From a virus, in the IMG/VR virus record IMGVR_UViG_3300042934_000559, positions 1 to 39,089 of that record: 39,089 bases of DNA. One strand, given 5' to 3'. Positions 1-7,683 of the stretch are shown here, piece after piece. Each line of letters begins with the position of its first letter. Positions within the stretch are counted from its first letter, which is position 1. Under the pieces are notes generated by a model. That model was not told the DNA's origin, searched no databases, and saw nothing but the letters and a program-made list of their open reading frames with translations. Both the position numbers and the translations under genes were made by a program.

Positions 1-110
1 TGCTCTCCGGGTGGGAGGCTTCCGGCGGTGCCCGCCTTGAGGTGAACGTCGGTGCGACGCTCGGACTCCGAGTCGCTCCGCTCGCTGAGTGGCTGGCGGT
101 GGCGGCGTGA
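1..110 (+). CDS. 3' fragment of DUF4406-like gene (complete copy at 38761-39072)
   Basis: The window opens inside this gene; the readable codons start at position 3 and end at a TGA at 108-110. The peptide (LSGWEASGGARLEVNVG and onward) is identical to the C-terminus of the complete gene at the right end of the window. It is partial only because the circular sequence was cut here. The stop overlaps the next gene's start in a TGATG motif, so the two genes are probably translationally coupled. Confidence 0.9.
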   Translation, partial: LSGWEASGGARLEVNVGATLGLRVAPLAEWLAVAA

Positions 111-127
111 TGCCCGAGCCCACCCCC
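1..127. repeat. Left copy of 127-bp terminal direct repeat
   Basis: The first 127 bases are identical to the last 127 bases of the window (38963-39089). This length equals a common assembler k-mer size, so it most likely marks a circular contig closed on itself rather than a biological terminal repeat. The reading frame of the DUF4406 gene and the start of the primase gene both continue intact across the join. Confidence 0.95.
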
Positions 128-2305
128 ACCCCCGACCAGCCCGTCTACGGCGCCGCTGCTCGCTCCTACCTCGACGCCGGATGGCGGGGAGTCCTCCCGC
201 TCCCGCCCCAACAGAAGAAGCCCGTCCCCGTCGGGTTCACCGGACGTGCCGGCGAGTGGCCGGGCGGCCCAGACATCTGGACATGGATGGAGGACTACGC
301 GACCGGGAACGTCGCTCTCCGCCTGCCCGAGAACGTCATCGGCATCGACATCGACGCATACCCTGGCAAGCCTGGCGCACTCACTCTCGCGAACACCGAG
401 CACGCATGGGGTCGTCTGCCCGCCACTTGGCGCACGACGAGCCGCGATGACGGTGTGTCAGGCATCCGACTCTTCACCATCCCCGAGGGCCTCGAGTGGC
501 CCAACGAGGTCGGACCCGGCATCGAGATCATCCGGTTTGCACACCGGTACGCAATCGTCTGGCCGTCCATCCACCCGGACACCGGACACACCTACAAGTG
601 GATCGCCGACGACGGGCTCACCCACATCGGCACCATTCCGACCGTCGACGAACTCCCCCCACTGCCCAGCAAGTGGGTGCAGGGGCTCACGCACGGCCGC
701 GAGGACACCCGCGAAGCCCGCACCCCGCTGACCACGGCGGCCGCGCAAGCCGCGATCGCACTCTTCGAAGACGGTGAACCATGCCGCGACGTGCGGCGCG
801 CGCTCGAACGCCGCCTCATCGACTTCACATCAACGCAGCACGGCGCCCGGCACGAGCTCATGCTGCTCGGCACCGAACGCCTCGTACGCCTCGGCATCGA
901 CGGGCACCACGGCGTGCCCGCCGCCCTCGGCCAACTGCGCGACGCGTTCCTGCGATCCGTCGTGGGCGAGCGGAAGGCAGGTGAGGGTGAGGCGGAGTGG
1001 GACCGGTCGTTGCAGGGCGCCCTCGCGCACGTCACCACTGTGGAGTCGTTCGACCCGTGCGTGGACCCGTTCCACGGTCTCATCGACCGTGAACCGGCAG
1101 ACCGGCCGGCACCAGACCTCGAGGGCGGGCAACCGTCACCAGTGGGCCCACCCACGAGCGAACAGGAGTCGCACGGGGAGCCCGCCCTCGAGCCGCGTGA
1201 CGTCGACGAGCTCCGCGCGCAGCTGGTCGCACAGGAACTCGAACGGCAGAGAGCCAGACGCGACGCTACCCGCATCCTCGCCGACGAAGAAGCCGCCGCG
1301 CACTTCCGCGAACCCGCCTGGTCGAAGACCCTCGCCGACGACCTCCTCATCCCCGACGAACCGATCACGTACACGGTCGACGAGGTCATCCCCACCGGCT
1401 CCAACGTGCTTCTCACCGCCGGGTTCAAGACCGGCAAGACCACCCTCGTCAACAACCTCGCCCGTGCCCTCGCCGATGGCACCCACTTCCTCGACGCGTT
1501 CCAGGTCGCCGACGACCCCGGCCGGATCGCACTTTGGAACTACGAGGTCGACGAACGTATGTACCGGCGTTGGCTGCGCGACACCAGCATCGAACACCCC
1601 GAGAACATCACCGTCCTCAACCTCCGCGGATTCCGTCTCCCCCTCACCACCCAGCGCGCCGAGGACTGGGCGGTGCGATGGCTCGCCGACAACCAGATCC
1701 GTGTCTGGGTGGTCGACCCTTTCGCCCGCGCGTTCACAGGATCCGGCGCCAGCGAGAACGACAACACCGAGGTCGGCGCGTTCCTCGACACCCTCGACGT
1801 CATCAAGGAACGCGCCGGCGTCGACACGCTCATCCTCCCCACCCACACCGGACGGGCGGAGATGGAGTCCGGCACCGAACGGGCCCGCGGTGCCACGCGC
1901 CTCGACGACTGGGCTGACGTGCGGTGGCTGCTCACCCGCGACAGAGCCGGTGCCAGGTTCTTCCGCGCGACCGGCCGTGACGTGGACGTCGACGAGGGAC
2001 GCCTCGAGTACGACGACACCACCCGCGGACTGACGTTCGACCCCGGTAAGTCACGGAACACCGAGAAGACCATGAAGGTCACCGAGGCAGTCCTCGCCGC
2101 TCTCGACCGTGTCCCCGGCGCGTCGGTCCGACAGGTGCGCGATGAGGTCCGTGCGGCCCGCATCGGCGCGCAGAACACCCAGATCGACCATGCCCTCTCC
2201 GTCCTCATCGACATCGGCCGCGTGCGTGTCGAGCAGGGCGCACGCGGCGCCCGCATGCACTTCCGGCTGAAGGTCGGCGAGTACATCGACAGCGGTGACC
2301 TATGA
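110..2305 (+). CDS. Bifunctional primase-polymerase / RecA-like helicase
   Basis: A 731-residue replication protein. The N-terminal part (about residues 10-190) looks like the Prim-Pol archaeo-eukaryotic primase domain, with the catalytic acidic motif GIDIDAY (D80, D82) and a later IVWPSIHP segment. A charged linker (about 330-400) leads to a RepA/RecA-type ATPase: Walker A GFKTGKTT at about 438-445, Walker B VWVVDP with D536, and a conserved THTGR segment. The last ~65 residues resemble a winged helix. I infer that it primes and unwinds phage DNA. The ATG at 110 is preferred over a GTG at 89 because it overlaps the preceding stop as TGATG. The next gene overlaps it by 4 bases (ATGA), indicating an operon. 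Confidence 0.88.
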   Translation: MPEPTPTPDQPVYGAAARSYLDAGWRGVLPLPPQQKKPVPVGFTGRAGEWPGGPDIWTWMEDYATGNVALRLPENVIGIDIDAYPGKPGALTLANTEHAWGRLPATWRTTSRDDGVSGIRLFTIPEGLEWPNEVGPGIEIIRFAHRYAIVWPSIHPDTGHTYKWIADDGLTHIGTIPTVDELPPLPSKWVQGLTHGREDTREARTPLTTAAAQAAIALFEDGEPCRDVRRALERRLIDFTSTQHGARHELMLLGTERLVRLGIDGHHGVPAALGQLRDAFLRSVVGERKAGEGEAEWDRSLQGALAHVTTVESFDPCVDPFHGLIDREPADRPAPDLEGGQPSPVGPPTSEQESHGEPALEPRDVDELRAQLVAQELERQRARRDATRILADEEAAAHFREPAWSKTLADDLLIPDEPITYTVDEVIPTGSNVLLTAGFKTGKTTLVNNLARALADGTHFLDAFQVADDPGRIALWNYEVDERMYRRWLRDTSIEHPENITVLNLRGFRLPLTTQRAEDWAVRWLADNQIRVWVVDPFARAFTGSGASENDNTEVGAFLDTLDVIKERAGVDTLILPTHTGRAEMESGTERARGATRLDDWADVRWLLTRDRAGARFFRATGRDVDVDEGRLEYDDTTRGLTFDPGKSRNTEKTMKVTEAVLAALDRVPGASVRQVRDEVRAARIGAQNTQIDHALSVLIDIGRVRVEQGARGARMHFRLKVGEYIDSGDL

Positions 2306-2622
2306 ACCGCTGTCCCAACTGCCGCGCGCACGTCCTGATCTACGACTGGGACGCGAACCTCGCCTGCTATCTCGGTCCCGACAAGGTCGACCCGACACCT
2401 CTGACGGTCGACCTCGCGGTGGCCTGCCGCATCACCGGTCGCGGCCTGTTCAGCCACACGAGTGATCGCGTGGGCCGCCGGCACATCTCGCGGGTCTGGA
2501 GCCGGCACCCGCTCCCTGCGGGCCATGTTCTGTTGCCCGCCCATGTCTGCGGTGCGCGCGTGCCATCCCTGCTCCCGTCGCTCAGTGACCGCCGCCCGAT
2601 TCCCGAGCTCTGCCCCTTCTGA
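2302..2622 (+). CDS. Small CxxC protein, unknown function
   Basis: A 106-residue protein beginning MNRCPNCRAHV, so it has one N-terminal Cys-X2-Cys knuckle typical of a zinc ribbon; the rest is rich in Arg, Pro and His and has no motif I recognise. It starts in an ATGA overlap with the primase gene, which supports it as a real translated member of the early operon. The C-terminal half is of lower quality, so the function cannot be called. Confidence 0.6.
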   Translation: MNRCPNCRAHVLIYDWDANLACYLGPDKVDPTPLTVDLAVACRITGRGLFSHTSDRVGRRHISRVWSRHPLPAGHVLLPAHVCGARVPSLLPSLSDRRPIPELCPF

Positions 2623-2635
2623 AAGGACCACCGAA

Positions 2636-2833
2636 ATGAGCATCAGCAGAAGCCAGACCGTCATCGTCGCGAACGCACAGCCGGACGACTTCGGCAACGT
2701 CGAGGCGCGCCTCACCGTCACACCACTCACCCCGGCGGAAGCGCGCGAGTTCGCACGCGAGTTGCAGCTCGCGGCCGCGCAGGCCGAGGTGTACCGCCTC
2801 GAGCAGGCCAACCAGGAAGGACCAGCGTCGTGA
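2636..2833 (+). CDS. Small acidic hypothetical protein
   Basis: A 65-residue protein starting MSISRSQTVIVANAQ, with an AAAGGA ribosome-binding site 8 bases upstream. The N-terminal half looks like beta-strands and the C-terminal half like an amphipathic helix rich in Ala, Glu and Leu. The stop overlaps the next gene's GTG start (GTGA). I do not recognise a family. Confidence 0.65.
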   Translation: MSISRSQTVIVANAQPDDFGNVEARLTVTPLTPAEAREFARELQLAAAQAEVYRLEQANQEGPAS

Positions 2834-2973
2834 GGATCTCTCAGCCGTACGTGCCGCCCACGACGGCGAAGCCGGCCCTGATGGGCCGGTGCAAGCGGTC
2901 CTGCTGCTGGTCCCCGTACGGGCATATCCCCCGCCCGTCTTGCACCTGCCACCGACCGGAGGTGACGTCGTGA
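2830..2973 (+). CDS. 47-residue cysteine-rich mini-protein
   Basis: A short gene starting with GTG inside the GTGA overlap with the gene before it and ending in a GTGA overlap with the gene after it. The product contains a Cys-rich patch (CKRSCCW, then SCTCH), compatible with binding one metal ion. The double stop-start overlap and its place in a contiguous polycistron are the main evidence. Function unknown. Confidence 0.5.
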   Translation: MRISQPYVPPTTAKPALMGRCKRSCCWSPYGHIPRPSCTCHRPEVTS

Positions 2974-3242
2974 GCAAGTGGGCAGAGGCGCGGGCTGCGC
3001 TTGAGCTCGACGCGAAGCAGACGATCATCCCCCGCAGTGTGGCGCAGGTCGCTCTAGCAGACGCGCTGCGCAAGCTCGTCCCCGATGCCGAGGCGACGCT
3101 CTACGTCGTCTGCAACAACCTCGTCGACCCCGAGACAAACGAGTACTGCGAGTTCGACGGCGATGTGCGCTTCGTGGACGAGCTCGCCCGCTGCCCTGCG
3201 TGCGGCCGCCTCATGTACCAGACAGAGGGAGAGGACCGATGA
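2970..3242 (+). CDS. Zinc-ribbon hypothetical protein
   Basis: A 90-residue protein, GTG start preceded by GGAGGTG. It is helical at the N-terminus and has two Cys clusters (YVVCNN and CEF, then ARCPACGRLMY), consistent with a small zinc-binding domain at about residues 45-85. The last bases overlap the methyltransferase start (ATGA). It could modulate the neighbouring DNA-modifying enzyme, but nothing shows that directly. Confidence 0.65.
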   Translation: MSKWAEARAALELDAKQTIIPRSVAQVALADALRKLVPDAEATLYVVCNNLVDPETNEYCEFDGDVRFVDELARCPACGRLMYQTEGEDR

Positions 3243-3853
3243 AGCTTGCGATCGCGGACCCGCCGTATCCGCCGCTGTTCCGCGAGCGGTTCGACCTCGC
3301 CGGCGGCGAGTCCAGAGTCACCGTCCGCTCGCGTGCGCGGCGCTGGTACGGCGACGGCACCCGCTCGTCGACGGACTCACCTCGCGCCGACTTCCACGAG
3401 GACGCGGGCCGCTGGGACGACATCGACGCTCACCGTCAGCTGCTTCTGCACCTGGTGGAGAACTTCGACGGCTGGGCGATCGCGACAACTCCAGACGGGC
3501 TCGGCGCATACCACCCGCTCCCGGTCAACGCGCAGATCATGGCATGGCACAAACCGAACGCGATGCCAGGAGGCGGCCGACTGATCGAGCGGTGGGAGCC
3601 AGTGATCGTGTTCGTGCCCGAGGAGCGGCGGACCCGCGCCGGCGCGCGAGTCGGCAACGTGCTCACCGCCGCGGCGCCATCCGCGCGCGGCGGCCGCCAG
3701 AGCTTCGTCGGGTCGAAGCCGGCCGCGTGGACCCGCTGGGTGCTTGACGCGCTCGGCTACGACCCTGCCGTCGACGAGCTGCATGACCTGTTTCCCGGCT
3801 CGGGGGCAGTGCTAGCAGCTGCGGACGGGATGCTGTCGGGGGCGACGTCGTGA
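3239..3853 (+). CDS. Compact DNA methyltransferase (beta-class motif order)
   Basis: A 204-residue protein that begins with the catalytic motif IV of N6-adenine/N4-cytosine methyltransferases (IADPPY, DPPY at residues 7-10) and ends with the SAM-binding motif I (DLFPGSG, FPGSG at about 185-189). Motif IV before motif I is the order of the beta class. There is little room for a target-recognition domain, so the site is probably short or the enzyme recognises DNA in another way. No restriction endonuclease is adjacent, so this looks like an orphan phage methylase that may protect phage DNA from host restriction. It starts in an ATGA overlap with the zinc-ribbon gene and ends in a GTGA overlap with the next gene. 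Confidence 0.75.
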   Translation: MKLAIADPPYPPLFRERFDLAGGESRVTVRSRARRWYGDGTRSSTDSPRADFHEDAGRWDDIDAHRQLLLHLVENFDGWAIATTPDGLGAYHPLPVNAQIMAWHKPNAMPGGGRLIERWEPVIVFVPEERRTRAGARVGNVLTAAAPSARGGRQSFVGSKPAAWTRWVLDALGYDPAVDELHDLFPGSGAVLAAADGMLSGATS

Positions 3854-4485
3854 CCGCGTATGCGTGGATGCTGCAGCAGGTGCCGGTGATCATCGCGCAC
3901 CTTCGCGACAGCATGCTCCCGCTCGCCGCGACCGCCTACGACCGCACCCGCGTCGACGGCACCCGCGAGCAGCCGCTCCCGTTCCGCATCGAACCGATGC
4001 AGGACGCCGACGCACTGTGGGCAGCGCTCACCGCGTACGGCAACGAGATCGCCCGTCACCTCCACCCCGCCCCACACGCGCTGCTCACCCGCCTCCGTGC
4101 GTCGCAGCAGTGGCACGACGCTGGCGACGCCGCGTACACGATCACCGCCTGGTTGATCGCCCACGAGGACCGCATCGGCGAGCTGAACCTCGAGGTGTAC
4201 GGCACCGACGAGGTCCTGTTTCTGCAGATCAGCCAGCTGCTGAACCGCTACCGGATCACGCCCCGCCGGCTCCGCACCTACGCCCGCGAGTGCCGGGTCT
4301 GCGGCGAACCGGCCGTCTACGCCGAGTGGACCATCAACCGCGACGGCGCCATCGCACAGACGATCCAGTGCACCGTGTGTCTCCGGCGCTACGAGCCCGA
4401 GGAGGTGACGGATGGCACTGCTCACATACCGGCAAGCGGCGAGGCGAGTGAGTCGGTCAGTCATCACGATCAAGCGGTGGCGTAG
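3850..4485 (+). CDS. Actinophage hypothetical protein with C-terminal zinc ribbon
   Basis: A 211-residue, mostly helical protein. The C-terminal third carries two Cys-X2-Cys knuckles (ECRVCGEP and CTVCLRRY), i.e. a likely zinc ribbon at about residues 148-180. The fold before it is all-alpha by composition. The GTG start is chosen because it overlaps the methylase stop. Its 3' end overlaps the HTH gene by 74 bases in another frame. I do not recognise a characterised function; a nucleic-acid-binding role is plausible. Confidence 0.7.
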   Translation: MTAYAWMLQQVPVIIAHLRDSMLPLAATAYDRTRVDGTREQPLPFRIEPMQDADALWAALTAYGNEIARHLHPAPHALLTRLRASQQWHDAGDAAYTITAWLIAHEDRIGELNLEVYGTDEVLFLQISQLLNRYRITPRRLRTYARECRVCGEPAVYAEWTINRDGAIAQTIQCTVCLRRYEPEEVTDGTAHIPASGEASESVSHHDQAVA

Positions 4486-4624
4486 ACACGGCCTCCCCAT
4501 GACCTGGCAAGGACAGCGCCGCGTCGTCGACGAAACCACCCTCCTCGCATGGTGGCGCGACCGCATGACCAACGACCCCGTCCACCAAAACCGCATCCGC
4601 CAACAGCAGGGAGAACGATCATGA
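4412..4624 (+). CDS. Small helix-turn-helix DNA-binding protein
   Basis: A 70-residue protein whose first half (LTYRQAARRVSRSVITIKRW) matches the pattern of MerR/excisionase-type helix-turn-helix proteins that recognise a site with a short winged helix. It has a GAGGTG ribosome-binding site and overlaps the 3' end of the previous gene. It could be a regulator of the early operon or an accessory recombination directionality factor; the better xis candidate is the gene at 35287. Confidence 0.7.
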   Translation: MALLTYRQAARRVSRSVITIKRWRRHGLPMTWQGQRRVVDETTLLAWWRDRMTNDPVHQNRIRQQQGERS

Positions 4625-4800
4625 CCGACCACAAGAAGACCGCCGAGCAGCTGCTCAACGCCGACACCAACGCCTCCGAGCTGGTCCAGTTCCAGCCCGA
4701 GTCGGCGACGGCCATCGCGACCGAGGCGCTCGCGCACACGGTGCTACACCTTGCCGACGTCATCGAGGCCACCAACCAACCGAACAGGAGCGAGCGATGA
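4621..4800 (+). CDS. Small helical hypothetical protein
   Basis: A 59-residue acidic, Ala-rich helical protein, starting in an ATGA overlap with the HTH gene and ending in an ATGA overlap with the next one. No Cys, no membrane segment and no motif I recognise. Confidence 0.6.
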   Translation: MTDHKKTAEQLLNADTNASELVQFQPESATAIATEALAHTVLHLADVIEATNQPNRSER

Positions 4801-5093
4801 AGCACGAGCCCTTCACCCACCGCCACCCCTCACTGGTTCTGTCCCTGCGAACGCGGACGCGACTATGGGGAACCTTCAACGTCGCGGTAGCGCTGCGCGG
4901 AGACTCCTGCGGTTGGGGGTCATGCGAACGGCCGCGCCGCACGTTCGTCGGCCGCTTGCCGCGCCGCACACCAGACACCGGTCTGCACTTCATCGAAGTG
5001 ACAACAGCGCGCGATCACTTCCGCGACGAGCGCACATGGTTCCGCTGGGGCGACCCCGCGCCCACGATTCACGTGGATGGGAGCAGGACATGA
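4797..5093 (+). CDS. Basic hypothetical protein
   Basis: A 98-residue protein rich in Arg, Thr and aromatic residues (WFRWGDP near the C-terminus). Its reality rests on four-base ATGA overlaps at both ends and on its place in a gapless operon. It shows no domain I recognise. Confidence 0.55.
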   Translation: MKHEPFTHRHPSLVLSLRTRTRLWGTFNVAVALRGDSCGWGSCERPRRTFVGRLPRRTPDTGLHFIEVTTARDHFRDERTWFRWGDPAPTIHVDGSRT

Positions 5094-5422
5094 TCTACGC
5101 AAGCACACCCGCCACGGCGTCCGCGGATCACAAAGGCCCCGGCGTCTACCTCGCGACTGGAGTCGGGTACGGACGAGTCCACGAGCCGAACCCCGTCCTT
5201 CTCGGCTACAGGGAGCACGTCGCGCGCCGAGGGACCTCTACCGCCGACGAGTGGCTGTCTGCGCTTGCCGCCTATGACGCGTTCGGTGGGTACGACCTGT
5301 GGGACCACCGGAAGAACGTCTACCACTCGCTCACAACGGCGACCGAATGGCAGATCGAACACGCACGTCGAGTCATTGAGAAGCTGGCCGTGCTCGAACC
5401 GACCGAACAGGAGCGGGCATGA
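5090..5422 (+). CDS. Hypothetical protein
   Basis: A 110-residue protein starting at the ATG in the ATGA overlap. The C-terminal half is helical (TATEWQIEHARRVIEKLA) and the middle has many aromatic residues. Family not recognised. It overlaps the next gene by 4 bases. Confidence 0.6.
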   Translation: MIYASTPATASADHKGPGVYLATGVGYGRVHEPNPVLLGYREHVARRGTSTADEWLSALAAYDAFGGYDLWDHRKNVYHSLTTATEWQIEHARRVIEKLAVLEPTEQERA

Positions 5423-5610
5423 CCGAGACTCGCGTGAAGCCTCCCCGCGTCGGTGACCCGATCATATTCCGCGCGCAGAAGGAAGGCCCAGAGCACACCG
5501 TGCGGCCATGCTCGGGCAAGCACCGGGTGCTCTGGCTGAGCGGCTACATCATCTTGTCGTGCTCGAAGTGCGCGATCACGAAACCGAGCGAACCGGAGGC
5601 GGGATCGTGA
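5419..5610 (+). CDS. Small basic CxxC protein
   Basis: A 63-residue protein with the pair CSKC near the C-terminus and a single upstream Cys, so a partial zinc-knuckle arrangement. It starts in an ATGA overlap with the previous gene and ends in a GTGA overlap with the next. Function unknown. Confidence 0.55.
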   Translation: MTETRVKPPRVGDPIIFRAQKEGPEHTVRPCSGKHRVLWLSGYIILSCSKCAITKPSEPEAGS

Positions 5611-5945
5611 GGGGCGGGCAACTAGGGTCACTCCTCCCAGCGTCGGCGAAGGGCCATTGCGGGTTCGTGTCGTCGTGGTCCGCGCCGGGCGACATGTGCC
5701 GCGCGCCGGCGTCCGTGCACTTCCTCATGGATCACCCCGACGGGCCGTGCGGCATGTTCGCCTGCCCGGACCACGCCGCCGCGGTCCTCGGCCCGCTCGA
5801 CCGGCATTCGGTGACGGACGAGTGCGTGCATCCCTCGTCGATCTGGCAGACCACAGCTCCGAACCGTCCCGGGTTCTGCTTCGTGCCCGAGGAGGACACC
5901 GAGATCCTTGCGAGTCTCGAGGCCGTCACCACGGCAACGGCATGA
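5607..5945 (+). CDS. Cys/His-rich hypothetical protein
   Basis: A 112-residue protein with many Cys and His residues spread through its length (GHCGF, GDMC, GPCGMFACPDH, DECVH, GFCF), suggesting a metal-stabilised fold. The GTG start lies in a GTGA overlap. No known domain recognised. It is the sixth Cys-rich small protein of this early operon. Confidence 0.6.
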   Translation: MRGGQLGSLLPASAKGHCGFVSSWSAPGDMCRAPASVHFLMDHPDGPCGMFACPDHAAAVLGPLDRHSVTDECVHPSSIWQTTAPNRPGFCFVPEEDTEILASLEAVTTATA

Positions 5946-5952
5946 TGGGTGC

Positions 5953-6165
5953 ATGACGAGCGATGACGAGAAGCACACGGAGTTCATGCGCATCGTGTCT
6001 GCCGGCATGGAATACGCGCGCCAACGCTGGAGCAACGCCGACGAGGGACTAGTCCTCAAGGACGCGTTCGAACTCGGGAGTGCGCTCGACGCTCAAGGGC
6101 TCGACGGCGCCAATCACAAGGCCGCCGAGCTCGAGGCCGAACGCCAAGGCCTGCGGCGAATCTAG
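5953..6165 (+). CDS. Small helical hypothetical protein, end of early operon
   Basis: A 70-residue helical, acidic protein starting MTSDDEKHTEF. It begins 7 bases after the preceding stop and is the last plus-strand gene of the early run; the next gene is convergent and its stop is 1 base away. No terminator is visible between them. Function unknown. Confidence 0.6.
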   Translation: MTSDDEKHTEFMRIVSAGMEYARQRWSNADEGLVLKDAFELGSALDAQGLDGANHKAAELEAERQGLRRI

Positions 6166-6166
6166 C

Positions 6167-6469
6167 TCAGCGGTCGACGTACTCGCGTAGCGCGAAGAGG
6201 ATGTTCTCCCGGCTACGCCCCGTCTCTGTGGCGAGCTGCTCGACCAGCCAGCTAATCGTGATGAGGCTTGCGCCAAGGATGTTGCTCAGGTCGATGTCGA
6301 TGTTCAGATCTGCCTCAGGGTCCCCGCCATCCACGTGCACGGGGATTGTGTCGAGTTCGTTCAGTCGCTGGTAGGCGAGGTCGGCGGCGCCCTCGTACTC
6401 GCTCTTGGAGGCAACGACGCCATCGATTAGGACGTGGGCGGCCAGGCGCCCCTTCTCAGGAAAGACCAT
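6167..6469 (-). CDS. Hypothetical acidic protein, convergent with early operon
   Basis: About 100 residues from the ATG at 6469; a GTG at 6505 would add 12 basic residues. The N-terminal part looks like beta-strands (RLAAHVLIDGVVASKSEYEG), the middle is acidic and low-complexity (VHVDGGDPEADLNIDIDL), and the C-terminus is helical (RSRENILFALREYVDR). There is no strong ribosome-binding site at either start. It is the first gene of the accessory region and is transcribed against the early operon. No family recognised. Confidence 0.55.
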   Translation of the reverse strand: MVFPEKGRLAAHVLIDGVVASKSEYEGAADLAYQRLNELDTIPVHVDGGDPEADLNIDIDLSNILGASLITISWLVEQLATETGRSRENILFALREYVDR

Positions 6470-6619
6470 GCTCAGACGATAGTGTCGGCGCCGGACAACC
6501 CCCACTCCGCGGCGCTCACGCCATCAATTCGCCGCGGGCTAGTGGTTGCGGGTATAACGTGGAACGCGACGAGGCCCGGACTGGTACTCCGAACCTCGCC
6601 GCGTCCCTTCAGTGGTTAC

Positions 6620-6688
6620 TTACCTGACTTCTTGCTGGGCTTCTCTACGCCCGGTGATTGCGCTGCGCGCGCGTCCCTTGCTTGCCAT
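6620..6688 (-). CDS. Possible 22-residue basic mini-protein or truncated remnant
   Basis: A very short frame preceded by a near-perfect Shine-Dalgarno (AGGAGGTGAT, 8 bases before the ATG). It starts MASKGRARSAITGRR. That opening resembles small basic actinobacterial proteins with a K/R-rich SAxTGR motif, but those are usually longer, and here the frame stops after 22 codons. The +1 frame continues with VEKPSKKSGK to a stop at 6616, so it may be a frameshifted remnant. An overlapping frame from 6696 (26 codons) has its ATG inside the Shine-Dalgarno and is less likely. Confidence 0.35.
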   Translation of the reverse strand: MASKGRARSAITGRREAQQEVR

Positions 6689-6731
6689 ATCGGCATCACC
6701 TCCTCTCAGGCAGAGTGTGGGCATAACGTGG

Positions 6732-6781
6732 GCAAGCCCCCGGCAGGCCGCTCGTGAGAGCGATTCCTACCGGGGGCTTGC
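6732..6781. terminator. Long hairpin downstream of the nrdF fragment
   Basis: Inverted repeat GCAAGCCCCCGG (6732-6743) with CCGGGGGCTTGC (6770-6781). It is extended inward by AGG/CCT across a C/A mismatch and holds an inner CGCTC-GTGA-GAGCG hairpin. There is no T-tract on either side. It lies just 3' of the nrdF stop on the minus strand, so it could be a transcription terminator or part of the attP architecture. Confidence 0.55.
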
Positions 6782-6822
6782 GATCGCAGCCTAGCCCACG
6801 TTTACAGCTGCGATCAGGGACT

Positions 6823-7232
<410 letters not shown>

Positions 7233-7260
7233 AAGGCCCCGCCCAGAACGGCGGGGCCTT
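7233..7260 (-). terminator. Intrinsic terminator after DUF3263 gene
   Basis: A perfect 10-bp stem AAGGCCCCGC / GCGGGGCCTT with an 8-base loop, overlapping the stop codon of the minus-strand gene at 7259. On the minus strand the hairpin is followed by TTCTCTTCTTATT, a T-rich tail, so it acts best for the leftward gene. Confidence 0.8.
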
Positions 7261-7456
7261 ACTCGTGCACGCGGCGCCGCACATGCGCGGCCGTGATCGC
7301 GTCGTGCGCCATCCCCTCGATCGACTCCGCGGCGCGGTGCAGCAGCTGGTAGTAGCGTGCCGGCGTCAGCCCGCGGTCGCGGATCGCGTTCTCCTTGGCG
7401 TGGCAGTGTCGCGGCCATGCGCGCTCGAAGTCGAGCAGCTCACCCACTGATCCCAT
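7259..7456 (-). CDS. DUF3263-like small protein
   Basis: About 65 residues from the ATG at 7456 (a GTG lies two codons earlier). The sequence LLDFERAWPRHCHAKENAIR, then LTPARYYQLLHR, closely matches the pattern of the actinobacterial DUF3263 family (FERxW, AKExAIRE, xRYYQxLN). Members are small helical proteins that look like a helix-turn-helix with a conserved RYYQ turn; their function is not established. It is transcribed toward attP, ends at a strong terminator and diverges from the zinc-ribbon gene at 7503. The family is usually chromosomal, so this may be cargo from a host. Confidence 0.75.
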   Translation of the reverse strand: MGSVGELLDFERAWPRHCHAKENAIRDRGLTPARYYQLLHRAAESIEGMAHDAITAAHVRRRVHE

Positions 7457-7490
7457 CGGCACAGCCCATCACGAGGCGCCGACATCGGCG

Positions 7491-7496
7491 TACCCT
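7491..7496 (+). promoter_or_regulatory. Likely -10 box of a leaderless promoter
   Basis: TACCCT ends six bases before the ATG at 7503, the spacing expected when transcription starts at the first base of the start codon. There is no Shine-Dalgarno for this gene, which fits a leaderless transcript. The same arrangement occurs at the immunity genes and at 10960. Confidence 0.5.
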
Positions 7497-7502
7497 GACC
7501 GC

Positions 7503-7637
7503 ATGGACGACGTCGCCGACATGCTCGCGCAACCCCGCTGTCCGAAGTGTGGGACGGTGCTGCGCGACGCCCCACCCGGCTACGAGTGTGCCCCTTGTGG
7601 GCTTCTGTTCCTCCGTGGTCAGGAGCCGCGGCCTTGA
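7503..7637 (+). CDS. Mini zinc-ribbon protein
   Basis: A 44-residue protein, MDDVADMLAQ followed by CPKCGTVLRDAPPGYECAPC. The two Cys-X2-Cys pairs 14 residues apart form a classic rubredoxin-type zinc ribbon that takes up most of the protein. It is probably read from a leaderless transcript. It lies between the DUF3263 gene and another small accessory gene. Function unknown; a structural or regulatory metal-binding protein. Confidence 0.6.
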   Translation: MDDVADMLAQPRCPKCGTVLRDAPPGYECAPCGLLFLRGQEPRP

Positions 7638-7683
7638 GCGCGCCCGTACACTGATGCTCTCGGCCGGAGAAGGGGAAACTCCC

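Noticed and set aside
592-1482. Long open minus-strand frame antisense to the primase gene
   Set aside because: It is Arg/Ser-rich, has no ribosome-binding site, and mirrors the GC-rich codon pattern of the primase, which has clear Walker and Prim-Pol motifs.
1540-2952. 470-codon minus-strand frame
   Set aside because: It lies opposite the helicase domain and several coupled small genes, and is low-complexity Arg/Ser/Ala sequence with no domain.
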